64,000 bases of DNA, from NCBI RefSeq assembly GCF_000151315.2, contig NW_011887303.1, forward strand, positions 10,001-74,000, written 5' to 3'. The DNA comes from Capsaspora owczarzaki ATCC 30864 (taxonomy: Eukaryota > Opisthokonta > Filasterea). A model generated the notes under the pieces. It did no database searches, was not told the origin of the DNA, and saw only the letters and a list, made by a program, of their open reading frames with translations. This document shows positions 25,150 through 36,480 of the stretch, in pieces. A program made the translations under genes and the position numbers. Positions within the stretch are counted from its first letter, which is position 1. Every line of letters begins with the position of its first letter.

Positions 25150-25671
25150 GAAATTCCATACTGACGCTCTTCACTTATTTTTCGTTCTTCGTCATTTCAT
25201 TTCATTTCATTTCATTTCATCCATCAAAGCGAGACCCGCGTTCGTCTTGAATGAAAAGGCAAAGCGACTTGAAATCAAAAGCAACAAAATCGCACAACAG
25301 TCGGACGCTTGGCTTCATCGTGACGAAAAGAAGAAAGAAGAAAGAAGGGGAGAAACAAAGAAAAAAAAAAAAAAAGCCGTTTCCTCGCTCTCTTTGTTCA
25401 GTCAGTCAGTCAGTCAGTCAGTCAGTCACAGTTGCGTTTGCATTGCCACACGCACTTGACTCGATGGCACTGGCACTCCATGACGAGACTACTACTACTA
25501 CTACTACACTGGGACTACTACTACAAACTGCGACGTGCGATCTGACGCTGCTCCCCAGCGATGGAACTTACTGCGAATGTGCTTGACTTTGGGCGCAGTT
25601 TCAGAGGGCGAGCAGGCCTTCGTCAGGTGCTCCTCGCTCTCCTTGATCACCTTATCGCGTTCAGCAGACAT
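21724..25671 (-). CDS. HIP1: HIP1/HIP1R/Sla2-type endocytic adaptor (ANTH, coiled coil, I/LWEQ)
   Basis: Adaptor linking PIP2 membranes and clathrin to actin at endocytic sites. Six exons (25671-25572, 24772-24630, 24461-24290, 24204-23996, 23873-23638, 23488-21724) give 874 residues. The ANTH domain fills the first 280 or so: it opens with a DKVIKESEEHLTKACS helix and contains KALITLHKILQDGHPNV, the segment shared by ANTH proteins. Exon 5 ends it with LVQIPLLDSPPDF, as in HIP1R (LIQIPRLPEGPPNF). Residues from about 300 to 500 form a heptad coiled coil. The C-terminal I/LWEQ (THATCH) actin-binding domain covers about 690-865, with RWTEGLISAAKAVGWGATLL. It is somewhat shorter than human HIP1R (1068) because the central linker is short. 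All domains look intact. Confidence 0.93.
25196..25220. repeat. (TTTCA)n repeat in HIP1 intron 1
   Basis: Five or so copies of the pentanucleotide inside the roughly 800-bp first intron of the HIP1 gene. That intron also holds a long T-run (25122-25149), an A-run (25362-25376) and a (CAGT)n run at 25400-25427. Confidence 0.85.
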
Positions 25672-26763
25672 TTGCGTGCTTGTGTGCTTTTACAAGAAGA
25701 AGACGAAGAGAAAAGAAACCAAAGTGGATCAAAAAGCTGAAAAAAAAAAACAAACTAAGACTGACCATCTAATCTGTCTGTACTGCATCTCATCGCCGAT
25801 TTGGAGATGAAGATGCAGAGATCAATTCAGGCAAAAGTTAAAAAGTGACGCACTCGCTGGCAAGCTGGAAGCGATGGATCGTGTAAGGGGTTGGAAGGGT
25901 TCGTTGGGGGGAGGGGAAATAGGAATCCACTGCACTACTGCGCGTGTGTGCCCCCATGAGGTCAAGCAATCACAAAACTCCAACAGTACGAACAAAAACA
26001 GCAGCTTCATTGACAAATAGAAATGGTAGGGTTGAATCACAAAGGGGTACGTGCTCGATAGAGCGCACCAAAATCATGACTGTCCGAGTTCGTTCCCTTG
26101 CGACACTGCCTCTTTTCTGCTCACGATTCCATCTCCCGAAGAGCAAGAGGCTCAGCCGCGTCGAGAGGAAATGATAGCACAACGCGAGGAAGAGCAAGCA
26201 AGCGCATTTGGTCGCTCAGATCCGAGGATTGTGGGACGCGTCACCTTTTCCCTTCTTTGGCTCGTTCTTCTGTCGTCCCTTTCCCCCCCCCCTTTTTTTC
26301 ACCTTTCCCCCTCCTGTATGATGCATGTTAAGTGTGCTGCGTGCTCTATTCCATTTCGATTCCCCCCCCCCCCCCCGTTCTCCACCTCCTAGCGCGATTT
26401 GCCCAACTGCGGCTTTCGGTTCGTGCGTTTGCCGTTCGGGCTACTTCGATTATGGTTATCACTTTGTCTTTCACACAAAACTACTTGGGTTCAATTCCCT
26501 TCTCAGCCCACGGCGCTATCAGGAACTATTAAAAAACCTTTCTCTCTTTTTTTTTTTTTTTGGTTGAAATTTCCCATCTCCCTTTGTGTGATCAAGGCTC
26601 AATGCGATTTCAATTGCCGCTCTCCCTGCCTCTCTCTCTCTCCCCCTCTCTCTCTTTTCAATCTCAACTCGTCCTACCTTCGCATCAGAACTTTACTCTT
26701 GTTTTTTTCTATTTCTTCATACAGTACAGTACAGTACAGTCCAGTACAGTACAGTACAAAAAA
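25672..26763. promoter_or_regulatory. Divergent promoter region HIP1 / PISD
   Basis: About 1.1 kb between head-to-head genes. It has mostly AT-rich spacers with C-runs near 26283 and 26363, a T-run at 26550-26562 and TC-rich stretches just before the PISD leader. No coding sequence recognised. Confidence 0.5.
26721..26758 (+). repeat. (ACAGT)n pentanucleotide array at the PISD start
   Basis: Seven near-perfect copies of acagt (one ccagt variant), ending six bases before the PISD start codon. It must lie in the 5' UTR or overlap the transcription start. Confidence 0.9.
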
Positions 26764-28371
26764 ATGCTCGGTCGGCTTGCGTTGCTGCGACTCGGCTCAG
26801 CGGCTCAGACAGCTGCACGCATCGGCGTTCCTCGACCACCACTTGTTCTACTTCCATCCTCATCCTCATCCTCACCATCCTCATCATCATCCTCGTCATC
26901 CTTCTCTCAAGTGCTGATGCCGCGCGCAGGTCGATCCATGGCGACCTCAACAGCCACCAGCCAGGGGTCTGGCAGCAAGTCCAAGCAGCGCCACTGGCCA
27001 GCGTGGCTCGCGCCGTCCGCGATCGTGTGCGCGGGCGTCGTGTACGTCCAGCACGAGCGCGCGCTGTTTGAGAACGAGCAAGCACGCCTGGTCGCAACCG
27101 AGGGCCCCGACGCAGTGCTCGCGTCAACCGAGGCGCAGCGCAGGCAGTCCGTCCAGGTCACCCTGCTCAGGACGCTGCCGACCCGCGCACTCTCACGCGT
27201 CTGGGGCGCATTCCACGAGCTCGAGCTCCCCGTCTGGATCAGGGCGCCAGTCTACAAGACGTACGCCGCCATGTTTGGCTGCAACCTCGACGAAATGGCT
27301 CAGAAGGATCTCAGCGCCTACCCGAATCTGAGCGCCTTCTTTATGCGCCATCTCGTCGAGAATGCGCGTCCCATTGCGTCGTCGCTCATGGTCAGAGCAC
27401 ACCACCCCCCATTTTGTGGGAGAACCTTTTTCTGCATTGGCACTGACTGGGTTTTTGATTTTGTCCCGTCGTCAACACATAGGTCTCGCCGGCTGATGGC
27501 AAGGTGCTCCACTTTGGCGTCGTGGACGATGATGTGATTGAACAGGTCAAGGGCGTGCCGTACTCGCTGCAGCACTTTTTGGGCGAAACACCAAAGACAG
27601 AGCGGGCAGATCGCACCGGCCACTCCAAGCCTGGCGACGCCAAGAAGCTCTTCCACATCATCATTTACCTGGCTCCTGGTGACTACCACCGCTTCCATTC
27701 CCCTGCCCAGTGGACTGCCACCAAGCGCAAGCACTTCCCTGGTTCGGTTTTCTTTTCCTTGTTTTTTTTTTTGTTTGTTTGTTCGCTCTGTGACAACTAC
27801 TGGCACACTCAAGCTCCTAATTCTGAATTTTTGACTGATTGTCTTTGGCTTTTGCTTTGATTTGCAACAGGCGAACTCCTGTCTGTCGCTCCTGCCGTCG
27901 CCGAAATCATTGCTGGCCTGTTTGCCTTCAACGAACGTGTTGTACTGCTCGGCAAGTGGGCACATGGATTTTTCTCATTCTCAGCAGTCGGTGCCTACAA
28001 TGTGGGCTCGATTTTGATCAACATGGACAAGGTATTTTGATTATTATTTTACTTTGTTGTATTGCAACAGGGTTTTCACAACCTCAGCTCACCCTTTCTT
28101 GAACTTTTTTTTGTCTCAGGACTTGATGACCAATCGCGGCACCAAGTACTCGCGTCATACTGTGTTTGATAAGGAATTGGGCGCGATTGCCGTGGGCAAA
28201 GGCGAGGAGATTGGCACGTTCAATCTTGGCTCGACCCTGATTTTGATTTTCGAAGCACCTGCTGATTTCCAGTTCAGCGTGTCCAACGGCCAAAAGCTGC
28301 AGGTTGGCCAGCCCTTGGGAGATGTCGTGTCCAAGGAGGCCAAGCCATCGTCCTCGGGCCGTTTCTGGTGA
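26764..28371 (+). CDS. PISD: Mitochondrial phosphatidylserine decarboxylase
   Basis: Converts phosphatidylserine to phosphatidylethanolamine at the inner mitochondrial membrane with a pyruvoyl cofactor. Exons 26764-27390, 27483-27741, 27871-28031 and 28120-28371 give 432 residues. The N-terminus is an Arg-rich mitochondrial presequence ([19 protein letters not shown]), followed by a single membrane span ([14 protein letters not shown]). Family motifs are [12 protein letters not shown] with the catalytic His region, YRFHSPAQW (from [12 protein letters not shown]) and [12 protein letters not shown]. The C-terminal LGST near residue 384 is the self-cleavage site that makes the alpha chain and its pyruvoyl group. 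LGST is typical of mitochondrial rather than vacuolar/Golgi enzymes. All key residues are present. The first intron donor is GTCAGA. Confidence 0.95.
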
Positions 28372-28702
28372 TGGATTGTTTTTGGTTGGACGGATTTTGG
28401 GATTTTGCGATTGTTTGTTGTACAACATTTTCCGCGAGCGCCTCTCCTCCATCTCTGCCTGCACTGTCAATGCGTGTCCATGTTCCATGACTGTATTGCA
28501 GTCTGAGTCTTCTTCCAGTGAGCGTTTTCTTGCATTGACAGACAGCAACCTCTTTCCACCGATTTGACTGGGGTTTTGTTTTGAATGCTTTCTTCCAATG
28601 CACAATCCCAACTCAACCCCTACGACTCGTAGATCTACTTTACTTGACATTTTCCCCGTTCATTCTTCCTTCATTCATAGCTCTGCTTTGTCAGTCAATG
28701 CA

Positions 28703-31572
28703 ATGACGATGAGTGCTTCAGCGCCAATCTCGCTCAGTCACCACACTGCGCGCACTGCTGCCGCCGCCGCCGCCGCGTCGTCGTCGTCGTTTGGTGCTAT
28801 TAACAGCAGCAGCAGCCACAGCATTCTGGATGTGCCTGGACGCCTTGAGCGGCTGCTGACAGAGACGCAGGTTGCCGCTGCGGACGGGACGACCGACAAG
28901 GGCCTTGCGACCGTGTCACTGCGCTCGCTCTTCACGCTGCTCCAGCACGGTCCGTTCAAAATGATGATATTCCTGAATGAATGACGATGTATTTGAAGAT
29001 GAGCGGATCATCATGCAATTTTTGTTAGGAAGAGTATGAAAAAAACGAGAAAAAACGACAAAAACTCACTGTTTCTAACGTTGGATCTTTTGTTTTTTGA
29101 ATCTTTTGGTATGAAATAACGCTCGAATCAACGACGACGACGACGATACGGAAAATGGCTGGATAATCTTCGACCCTGATCAATGCAAAAAAACAAAAAA
29201 AAAAAAAAAAAACATGCTAAACACTGCGGGACATTGCACGACCCATTTGGCCGACAAATCGCATGGAATTGCGAACAAAACCGAAAAAACGCTACCATTC
29301 CGAAACCGCTGCTGCACACGACTTTATATCTGCCGGACTACGTGCGGCGTCCTTCGATGTGGCTGCATTTGGACAAAATGCTACCATTGCAAAAACAAAA
29401 AAAATGCTGGCAAACTCATTGGGCCTTGGCCTGGTTGCGTAAACCGCTACCCGACCAACGTTTGTCAAATTCTACCCCCGTAACCGCATCTATGACTGGC
29501 TGGACAAACGCTACTACTACTGTACAAACCGCTAACGACATCTGGAATCACCTTCACATGCTGGACAACGCTCCCCCCCCCCTTCTTGCTGACATGCAGC
29601 CGAAGCAACGAAAACGCTCCCGCCGCCGCGCGCATTCAGCTTCCTGTCAATGGCAATCGAGGGTCGCACGACGAATGCCCACCACGCCCAGTTGAGTCAT
29701 CATCCTGACTTGACATTTTTTAATAGGAGGGTGTTGATTGAATTGCGAAAGAATTTCTCACTGTCAATGGTTTTCTTGTTGTTTTTTTGTTTATGTTTTT
29801 TGTTTGGACTCGTCAATCTTTTCCAGACTCAAATGCTCATTCGACGTGCTCATTTTAAGCAACGGATGGTCGATCGTGCCGCTGCTCAGCGACAAGGTCG
29901 CGCTCGTGTCTGCCATTGTGCAGCGCCGAAACCTGGACGGATCGCTTCCGCCGGCCGCTCAGGAGCAGGCAACAACAACCACCACCACCACAACAACAAC
30001 AACAACAACAGCGTCAACACCTTCCGTCATGCTCGTGAATGCACAGCACTCGCTCGTCACGTGTCGGGAAGGCCGTTACTCGGTGCAGCTCGAGGTGCTC
30101 GCGCCTTACACGACGGCGCGCGAATCGGGCATCAAAATCGACGTGCTCAACGGCTGCTCTGCGAACGAGCTCTTCTTCACCGTGGATGACCCTGACGTCG
30201 ACATTTCCGTCGAGCCATGTCTGCGCCAGGAGGTGCTGCGCGCCACTCCGGCGACGACGGCCATCCGATGCCAGTTGCCTCCAACAACAAGCGTCTCGGT
30301 GCAGTGGACGCGCAAGATTGTTGACGCGGTTGTGAGTGCGGCCACCAAGGAACAGTTGCCACTCTCTGCCGTCGTCGAACAACAGCACCTCCTTTCCGTC
30401 GGCGAAAGCCTTTACGTGGTGCTGTCGCAGTTTGACTATACCATTCACAACGGGTCCATCTCGGTGATTGAGCTCAGCATGGACGCCAATCTGCGCATCT
30501 TGAACGTCGAGACCTCCACCGGCGCGCTCAAGCGCTGGGACGTCACCACCGTGCAACCGACCGACCCCCATTTCGCCGAAGTCAATCCTCCGTTTGAGGA
30601 CGAGCCCGAAACCAAGGGCAAGCGACCTGCGCGAGCCCGCCAAGTGCTCAAGGTGGTGCTCGAGTACGGCGTGGAAAATTCCTTTGAGCTGCGCGTGTCG
30701 TCCGAATGCGTGCTGCCGTCCACCACCTGCTCGTTTGGCCTTCCCATTTTCCGGCACATCCGTGGCCCCGTCACGCGCGAGAAGGGCTACATGGCAGTTG
30801 AGTCCATGACCAACATTGAGGTCGAGCAAACCGCGCAACAGAGCGCTTCCGTCATTGACATTTCCGAGCTCCCCACCGAGCTCCGCAAGCGTCACACAAA
30901 CCCTTTGCTTCTCGCGTACAAGTATCTGGTCCCTTCCTACACGGTGGAGCTGAGCATCAAGAAGCACCAGGATGTTGATGTTCTCGTCGCAACCATCGAC
31001 CAGGCGCAGTTCGTGGCCACCGTCACCGAAGAAGGCAAAATCATGCACAAGCTCACCTTCCGCGTCCGCAACACGCAGCAACAGTACCTGCGCATTGCAC
31101 TGGCACCCAGCTGCGAGATCTGGTCGACGGTCGTGTCGGGCCAGCCCGTCAAGCCCGCCCGCGACAACCTGACTGACGATGTCATGATCCCGCTGGAAAA
31201 GGTGTCGGCCTCTTCCAAAGGTGGTGCTCGCGGAAGCAATCACTCGACCTTCTTTGTTGAAATTGTCTATGTCAAGCGGCCCGGTGGTCTACCCTCCGCC
31301 ACGTCCGAGCCAGCTGCACGCGCAGCCGCTGCTCGGCAAACCCTCACTGGACCCAGTCCCGCGGCTGCTGCCAGTCGCGACGTGCTGCTTGGATCTCGCG
31401 AGGATGTTCGGCCTGTCGCATCCGAGTTTGCAATGGGCCGCACTGGCGAGCTGTCTGTCGTCTTCCCTCGCGTGGACATTCCCATCAACCATTTGTTTGT
31501 GACCCTGTACTTGCCCACTGATTTCATCTACGCCGAGTTTGAGGTGAGTGTGCGGGAGGGCGTTTCCCTTGG

Positions 31573-31626
<54 letters not shown>

Positions 31627-32096
31627 CGTTTCCAGCTCATTTGTGTGGTTTTGCGTGCGTAGGGCGATATGAAAGAAACCCAATGGTTCTCCGTCTCACC
31701 TTCAGAGCCTGGACAAGACGATCTGAATGTGATGGCTGGCCTCCTGGCGCCAAGTGGCCGCGCCGGTGCTCCTTCTCGTAGCATGGCTCGTCCCTCTGCT
31801 TCGTTGGCCATGTCCAACGCCATCATGCCCTCCCAAATGTCGACCCGTGAAGTGGTTCAGGAGGAACCTCGCTCAGCGCGTCATGCCAAGCTGGGTGTTG
31901 TGCCAGTGAAGGTGGAGATGGTGACGGAAGGCGCGCAGTACCGTTTTGAACGCCTGTTGGTTGTTCAGCAACCCATTCGGATTAGCGTGCCCTACAAGCG
32001 AGTGGAGCGACGCGACTGGAAGCCCCGACGCGTTGATTCCGCGTGCATCGCAAGTTGGTGTTCAGTGTTGTGTGAGACGGTTGTTGTTGTTTTTGC

Positions 32097-32150
<54 letters not shown>

Positions 32151-32238
32151 GTTTTGTGAGTTTGTCAGAGTTTGTCCGAGTTTTATCAGAGTTTGTCTGA
32201 TTTTGTTCTTGTTTTGCTTTTTTTTTTTTTTTTTGTAG
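28703..32238 (+). CDS. Uncharacterised beta-rich protein of about 760 residues
   Basis: Not a family I can name. Likely exons are 28703-28953, 29827-31543 and 31663 onward. The 873-nt first intron is unusually long here; its donor is GTTCAA, chosen because it joins LLQHGP to LKCSFDVLILSNGWSIVPLL in frame. The protein has no kinase, zinc-finger or membrane motifs. It alternates short hydrophobic strands and charged turns, like stacked beta-sandwich domains (FDVLILSNGWSIVPLLSDKV, KLTFRVRNTQQQYLRIAL). I have the impression of similarity to large hypothetical proteins of planctomycetes and myxobacteria, unverified. A poly-Thr run lies near 29973-30011. The 3' end is uncertain: reading continues through a (TTG)n run to a TAG at 32238, but a GTGAGA donor at 32071 could splice to a short hydrophobic tail. 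Confidence 0.6.
29041..29700. repeat. Degenerate GCT(A)-motif repeats inside a long intron
   Basis: Within the first intron of the uncharacterised gene, A-rich blocks followed by cgct or tgct recur about nine times over 400 bp. Two of them share gctaccattnc (near 29290 and 29385). There is no matching protein frame. Confidence 0.45.
31573..31624. repeat. (TG)n microsatellite in intron 2 of the uncharacterised gene
   Basis: Pure TG run of about 50 bp directly after the GTGAGTG donor. Confidence 0.95.
32097..32150. repeat. (TTG)n microsatellite
   Basis: About 18 TTG units near the 3' end of the uncharacterised gene. If translated it would give a poly-Val tail, which is one reason to suspect it is intronic. 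Confidence 0.95.
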
Positions 32239-32356
32239 ACACTTTGTTGCCTCAAACCTTGATTCTACTTTGTATTCTTCCTTTTATTTGTTGCCTCAAA
32301 TCTTGTTCCGACCTTCTCAGATTCACTCGTTTTATTATTCCTTTCGACTGTCAACC

Positions 32357-33344
32357 ATGATGATTGGCGGCGCACCAAAGCGCGGGCGGCCGAGCCACGC
32401 GTCGCTCGTTGCGCAGGCAGCAATCCAGGCCAGCAACGCAGCCCACCAGCAGCAGCAGAACTCTGCTCGACTCAGTACCCTCATCCACGAGCAGGCCGAG
32501 CGGGCGCGCGCCAACATGCACGAGTACCAGCAGCAGCAGCTGGCCTCCCGCTCGCACGCCGCCTCGCTGTTCGGCTCGTTGCACGGGCCTGCCAGCAGCA
32601 GCAGCAGCAGCAACATCAACAACAGCACGAGCAGCGGCTTGCAAGCGGACGGCTCGCTCTCGGCGGTCGCTCCCGACGGAACGCGGCTCGTCCGAACCTG
32701 GTAAAAGATGATTTGAAGATTTGTTTTTGGCGCCAAAATCCAGCGCCAACAGCCTACATCCAACATAGACGATCTGTTCCGAGGCTTTTTCGGCTCTTGG
32801 TCTGACTTTGCTTTGTGATCTTGTTTATAGGGTGAAAAAGTGGGTCGATGTTGCGCACTTCCGGACGTACAAATGGGTGCCGGGTAAAGAACAACCAAGA
32901 AACATGTTGACTTGCCGAGATATGTTTTGATCATACATACATGGACGGGTGTTTGACTTGACTCTGGTGTGTGTGGTTGGCTTGTTTGAATTCTGGGCTT
33001 GATTTGTGGGCTTGCTTTTCTCTGTGGCAGAACTGCACCCTGATCGGCGTGATCGAAAACGCGCAATTCCGGCCGTTGCCCGACCGGTCACCAAGATGGC
33101 GCGCCAGGAAGAGCCAAACGACGCTGACGATAACCAAGAGACGGATTCGGGCGCGCCGATTCTTGACGAGGCACAAGCGATCGCGAGTCAGGCCTCCGAG
33201 GCGCGGCAGACCCAGCAGTCGATTGCTACTTCCATCGCTCAAGAGGCTGCGGGCATCATCCACGCGCGCGGACTGAAGCGAGAACTCAACGATGAAGATT
33301 CAAGCGACGCGGAATCTGATCCGAAAGATGAGTCTGCCGTCTAA
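32357..33344 (+). CDS. BCL7: BCL7-family protein (SWI/SNF complex subunit)
   Basis: Small accessory subunit of BAF-type SWI/SNF remodellers, nuclear. Exons 32357-32700, 32831-32883 and 33031-33344 give 236 residues. The conserved BCL7 signature is rebuilt across two introns as RTWVKKWVDVAHFRTYKWVP, matching [20 protein letters not shown] of animal BCL7 proteins; exon 2 (53 nt) encodes most of it. The tail is acidic and ends LKRELNDEDSSDAESD, comparable to the acidic, lysine-poor C-terminus of BCL7A/B/C. Unlike animal BCL7, where the signature starts near residue 30, it lies here after about 113 Gln/Ser/Ala-rich residues. The GRPSHAS segment near the start resembles an AT-hook core (KRGRPS), which animal BCL7 lacks. 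The gene starts only about 120 bp after the previous gene ends. Confidence 0.85.
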
Positions 33345-33738
33345 CGCCCTGCCCGCTATTCGTAGCTGTGCAGTTGGCTTTCGATTTCGCTTGTTTTATT
33401 ATTTTGTTTTCGATTTTTTTTTTTCCGTTTGGGTGGTTTGATTTGTTTGATTTGTTCATGGGATCTCGTTGATGTCAATCTGAAACTGATGTTGCACTGG
33501 ACGTTATGTATGTTGTTGAACTGTATTTCATTCAAAGAGCCGAAGTCGTTGCTGCTTTTCACACAACAATCCACTGCATGTCTATTTCTTCTGCCACGCT
33601 TGCTCACCGACTAATGAGCACGAATGTCGAGAAGGGATGAGGAACAAAGACGAGGCGCAAACCAACCCAGTTTCTGAGAGCTTAGCTAGTCTCCCTTTTT
33701 TTTTTTTTTTTTTTTTTGAAATTTCAAAAGATCTTTGA
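33345..33738. promoter_or_regulatory. Intergenic between BCL7 and the LRR gene
   Basis: About 390 bp, AT-rich, with a T-run at 33698-33717 shortly before the LRR start codon. No gene seen. Confidence 0.5.
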
Positions 33739-36104
33739 ATGTTGTCCTATGATGATATGACCGAGCGACAGCGCGAGGTGTACGACTACGTCAAGAATGA
33801 GGTCGTCCTAATGTAATAGTAGGCTGCATTTATTGAAACAGTGTGATAGCGCGGTGTGGACTGACGAAATTGGAGAGATAGGCTTAGCGGCGCTCGCATG
33901 AACGAGGCAGAAGCACAGGCCGTTGTTGAAGGGCTCAAAGTGAACACGAAGCTGATCTTCCTCTCGTAAAGGATCTGACTGTGACTGAAGCTTGCGAGTG
34001 GGTAAACCAGCAGCGTGTTAGAGAGTGGCTCACTGATGGATGGGATGTGGGCACAGGCTGAGTGCGAATCCTATTGCAGCGGTGACGATAGCTGACTTGC
34101 TCAGAGTGAACAAGACGATCCAGAACCTCTTGTAAGGCATTTCACTCTTATTGTTGCATGAGAATGAGTGAGAGCAAGAGGGTATTCAGAGTGGCACACT
34201 GATGGAGGAGATGGACAGTCTGCAAGAGAATCAGATTGGCGATGCTGATGCTGTGGCAATCGCTGATGCACTCAAAGTGAACACAACGCTGAATGATCTC
34301 GAGTGAGTCAGCTCTCTTTGACGGATGCATGCGAATGAGTGATTTCAGGCGAGGGTATTCAGAGAAGTGCTCACTGATGGAAGGAATGAACAGTCTGAAA
34401 GTGAATCAGATTGGCGATGCTGGTGCGGTGGCCATCGCTGATGCACTCAAGCTGAATATGACGCTGAAAAAGCTCAGGTAAGTCATCTCGCTTTGAGTGA
34501 TGCATGTGAGTGGGTGATTCAAACGAGTGCTCACTGATGGAGGGGATAGACTTGATGAGAATCAGATTGGCGATGCTGGTGCGGTGGCCATCGCTGATGC
34601 ACTCAAGCTCAACACGACGCTGGCAAGGCTCCTGTAAGTCCTCTCACTTTGACTGATACATGCGAGTGGGTAAACCAGCAGAATGTTGAAGAGTGCTCAC
34701 TGAGGGAAGGGACGGACAGTTTGGTTGAGAATCAGATTGGCAAAGCAGGAGCGCAGGCGATTGCTGAAGCACTCACAGTGAACACGACGGTGACTGAGCT
34801 ACGGTAAGGCATCTCACTGTTACTGAAGCATGAACGAGTGGGTGATTTCAGCAGCACAGGGCATTCAAGTGCTCACTGATGGAGGGGATAGACTTGATAA
34901 GAATCAGATTGGCGATGCTGGAGCGCAGGCGATTGCTGAAGCACTCAAAGTGAACACGACGCTGACTGAGCTACGGTAAGGCATCTCACTTTTATTGATG
35001 CATGTGGGTGGGTAAACCAGCAGAACATTAAAAAGTGCTCACTGATGGATGGATGGGATGGACAGTCTGCACCAGACTCAGATTGGCGATGTTGGAGCGC
35101 AGGCAATCGCTGAAGCACTCAAAGTGAACACAACGCTGATCGACCTCCAGTAAGGCATCTCACTTTGACGGATGCATGTGAGTGAGTGATCCAACGAAGG
35201 GCATTGAGCACTCACAGGTGGGAGAGGATTGTCAGGTTGTCTGGCAATCAAATTGGTGACATTGGAGCGCAGGCAATCGCTGAAGCACTCAAAGGGAACC
35301 CGACGGGGATCACAGTCGAGTAAGTTGCCGTGTGCTTTGCTCGTCTTGGCCGTATCTTTGGTTCGAAGTCTTCCAACTCACCATTTGGGCGACAGTCTAA
35401 ACTCTAATTGCATTGATCGTGCCTTTGTTCAATTGGTTAAACAGGCACAGAAAACCAAAAACCGTGGGCTTTACCTTTCGTATGTTGGTAATTTCGAGAT
35501 CATGGAGCTACCGTACTAACTGCTTTTTGTGATCGCTTGTTCCTTGCACAGCAACGACACTCAGTTCAACCCACTTGTATTCTCTTTACTTCCACGATTG
35601 GCGAGTACTGAAGACATCCAAGCAGTTCTCGGCATGCTGACCAGCGGGTTGGAGCTGGAGAATCAATCCCAATCTCTACCAGCTCTACCAACCGAGATTG
35701 CCGAGCTCATTATGGACGAAGCGTATTACTGGCAAGGCGTTCAACACGCCAAACGAATGCATGGTGACCAGCACTATACTTTGACAGTCACCGTGCCTCG
35801 GAGCGTCATCGGAAATTCGATCCGCGTGAAAACAATTCAAGTGCTTCGTGAGTGGAAGTTGTGTCCCGACACCATCAGTGACTGTGTTTTCGACTTAACT
35901 GTCCAGGATGAACAAGGTGCTGTTCGATACGAATGTCTTGTGCAGCCGACTTTCGTCGATTCAAACCTCCTCCAGCTTGCGACAATCTGGCCAGCCAATC
36001 ATCCTATCCTCCGGCAAATGCGCGAGGGTTGGCAAGTTCGAGTTGCACGCAGCAAGTCTAACGAATATGTGCGATTTGAAGCGCTTTATGTCGGGTATGT
36101 CTAA
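33739..36104 (+). CDS. Ribonuclease-inhibitor-type LRR protein, one repeat per exon
   Basis: Cytosolic-looking LRR protein of 485 residues; partner unknown. Exons: 33739-33812, 33882-33965, 34057-34131, 34219-34302, 34394-34477, 34550-34633, 34720-34803, 34892-34975, 35066-35149, 35236-35319, 35396-35479, 35552-36104. Exons 2-11 each encode one 28-residue repeat (84 nt; exon 3 is 75 nt) and all boundaries are phase 2. The consensus is L..NQIGDAGAQAIAEALKVNTTLTEL, as in RI/NLRC LRRs. Introns between repeats are also related (gtaaggcatctcact... ctcactgatggag). There is no signal peptide or membrane span. The C-terminal 184 residues (LPTEIAELIMDEAYYW, then a beta-rich half) form an extra domain I cannot name; it loosely recalls C-terminal domains of fungal LRR or F-box-like proteins. 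Summing all exons gives a complete frame, which supports the model. Confidence 0.85.
33882..35479 (+). repeat. Tandem array of exon-plus-intron LRR units
   Basis: Ten units of about 140-180 bp, each an 84-nt LRR exon plus a related intron. Units starting at 34394, 34550, 34892 and 35066 are the most alike. The array arose by repeated duplication of one exon with its flanking intron. Confidence 0.85.
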
Positions 36105-36480
36105 AGTGCAGCCTTTGGAGCAAAACGCCTTTTTTCCCCCTTTTCGAATATGTTGAACGTTCCCAACAGTGTTTCAGCAGGTTTAAGTGTTCGACCTTCT
36201 TGAGAGATGAGACAAAAGCCTCGAATGAACAGGCTGAAATGCAATTGGCTTCTTGTCGACCGACTCACATTGATCGAACAAGATGAAAAACCGCACCTTT
36301 GGCGCTGTGCTGTCGTATCAGTGTGTAAAGTCAGGAATGAGAGCTCGAGGCAGAGAAGACCAACTTTAACTTTATTGGAGCAGTGCGAGCGCAGGGCACT
36401 GCCTGGGCTGTACTGTACCGATGAGGTTTGAAGAAAGCTCGTTGGATTAAATACAAAGCGAACAAAACATGTCACGACCC
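36105..36480. other. Convergent intergenic region
   Basis: About 375 bp between the LRR stop (+) and the SPIDR-like stop (-). I see no gene; presumably overlapping 3' UTRs. Confidence 0.45.

Noticed and set aside
30014-31243. 409-residue minus-strand open frame
   Set aside because: Antisense to the better supported uncharacterised plus-strand gene; rich in His/Arg/Leu as expected for a shadow frame.
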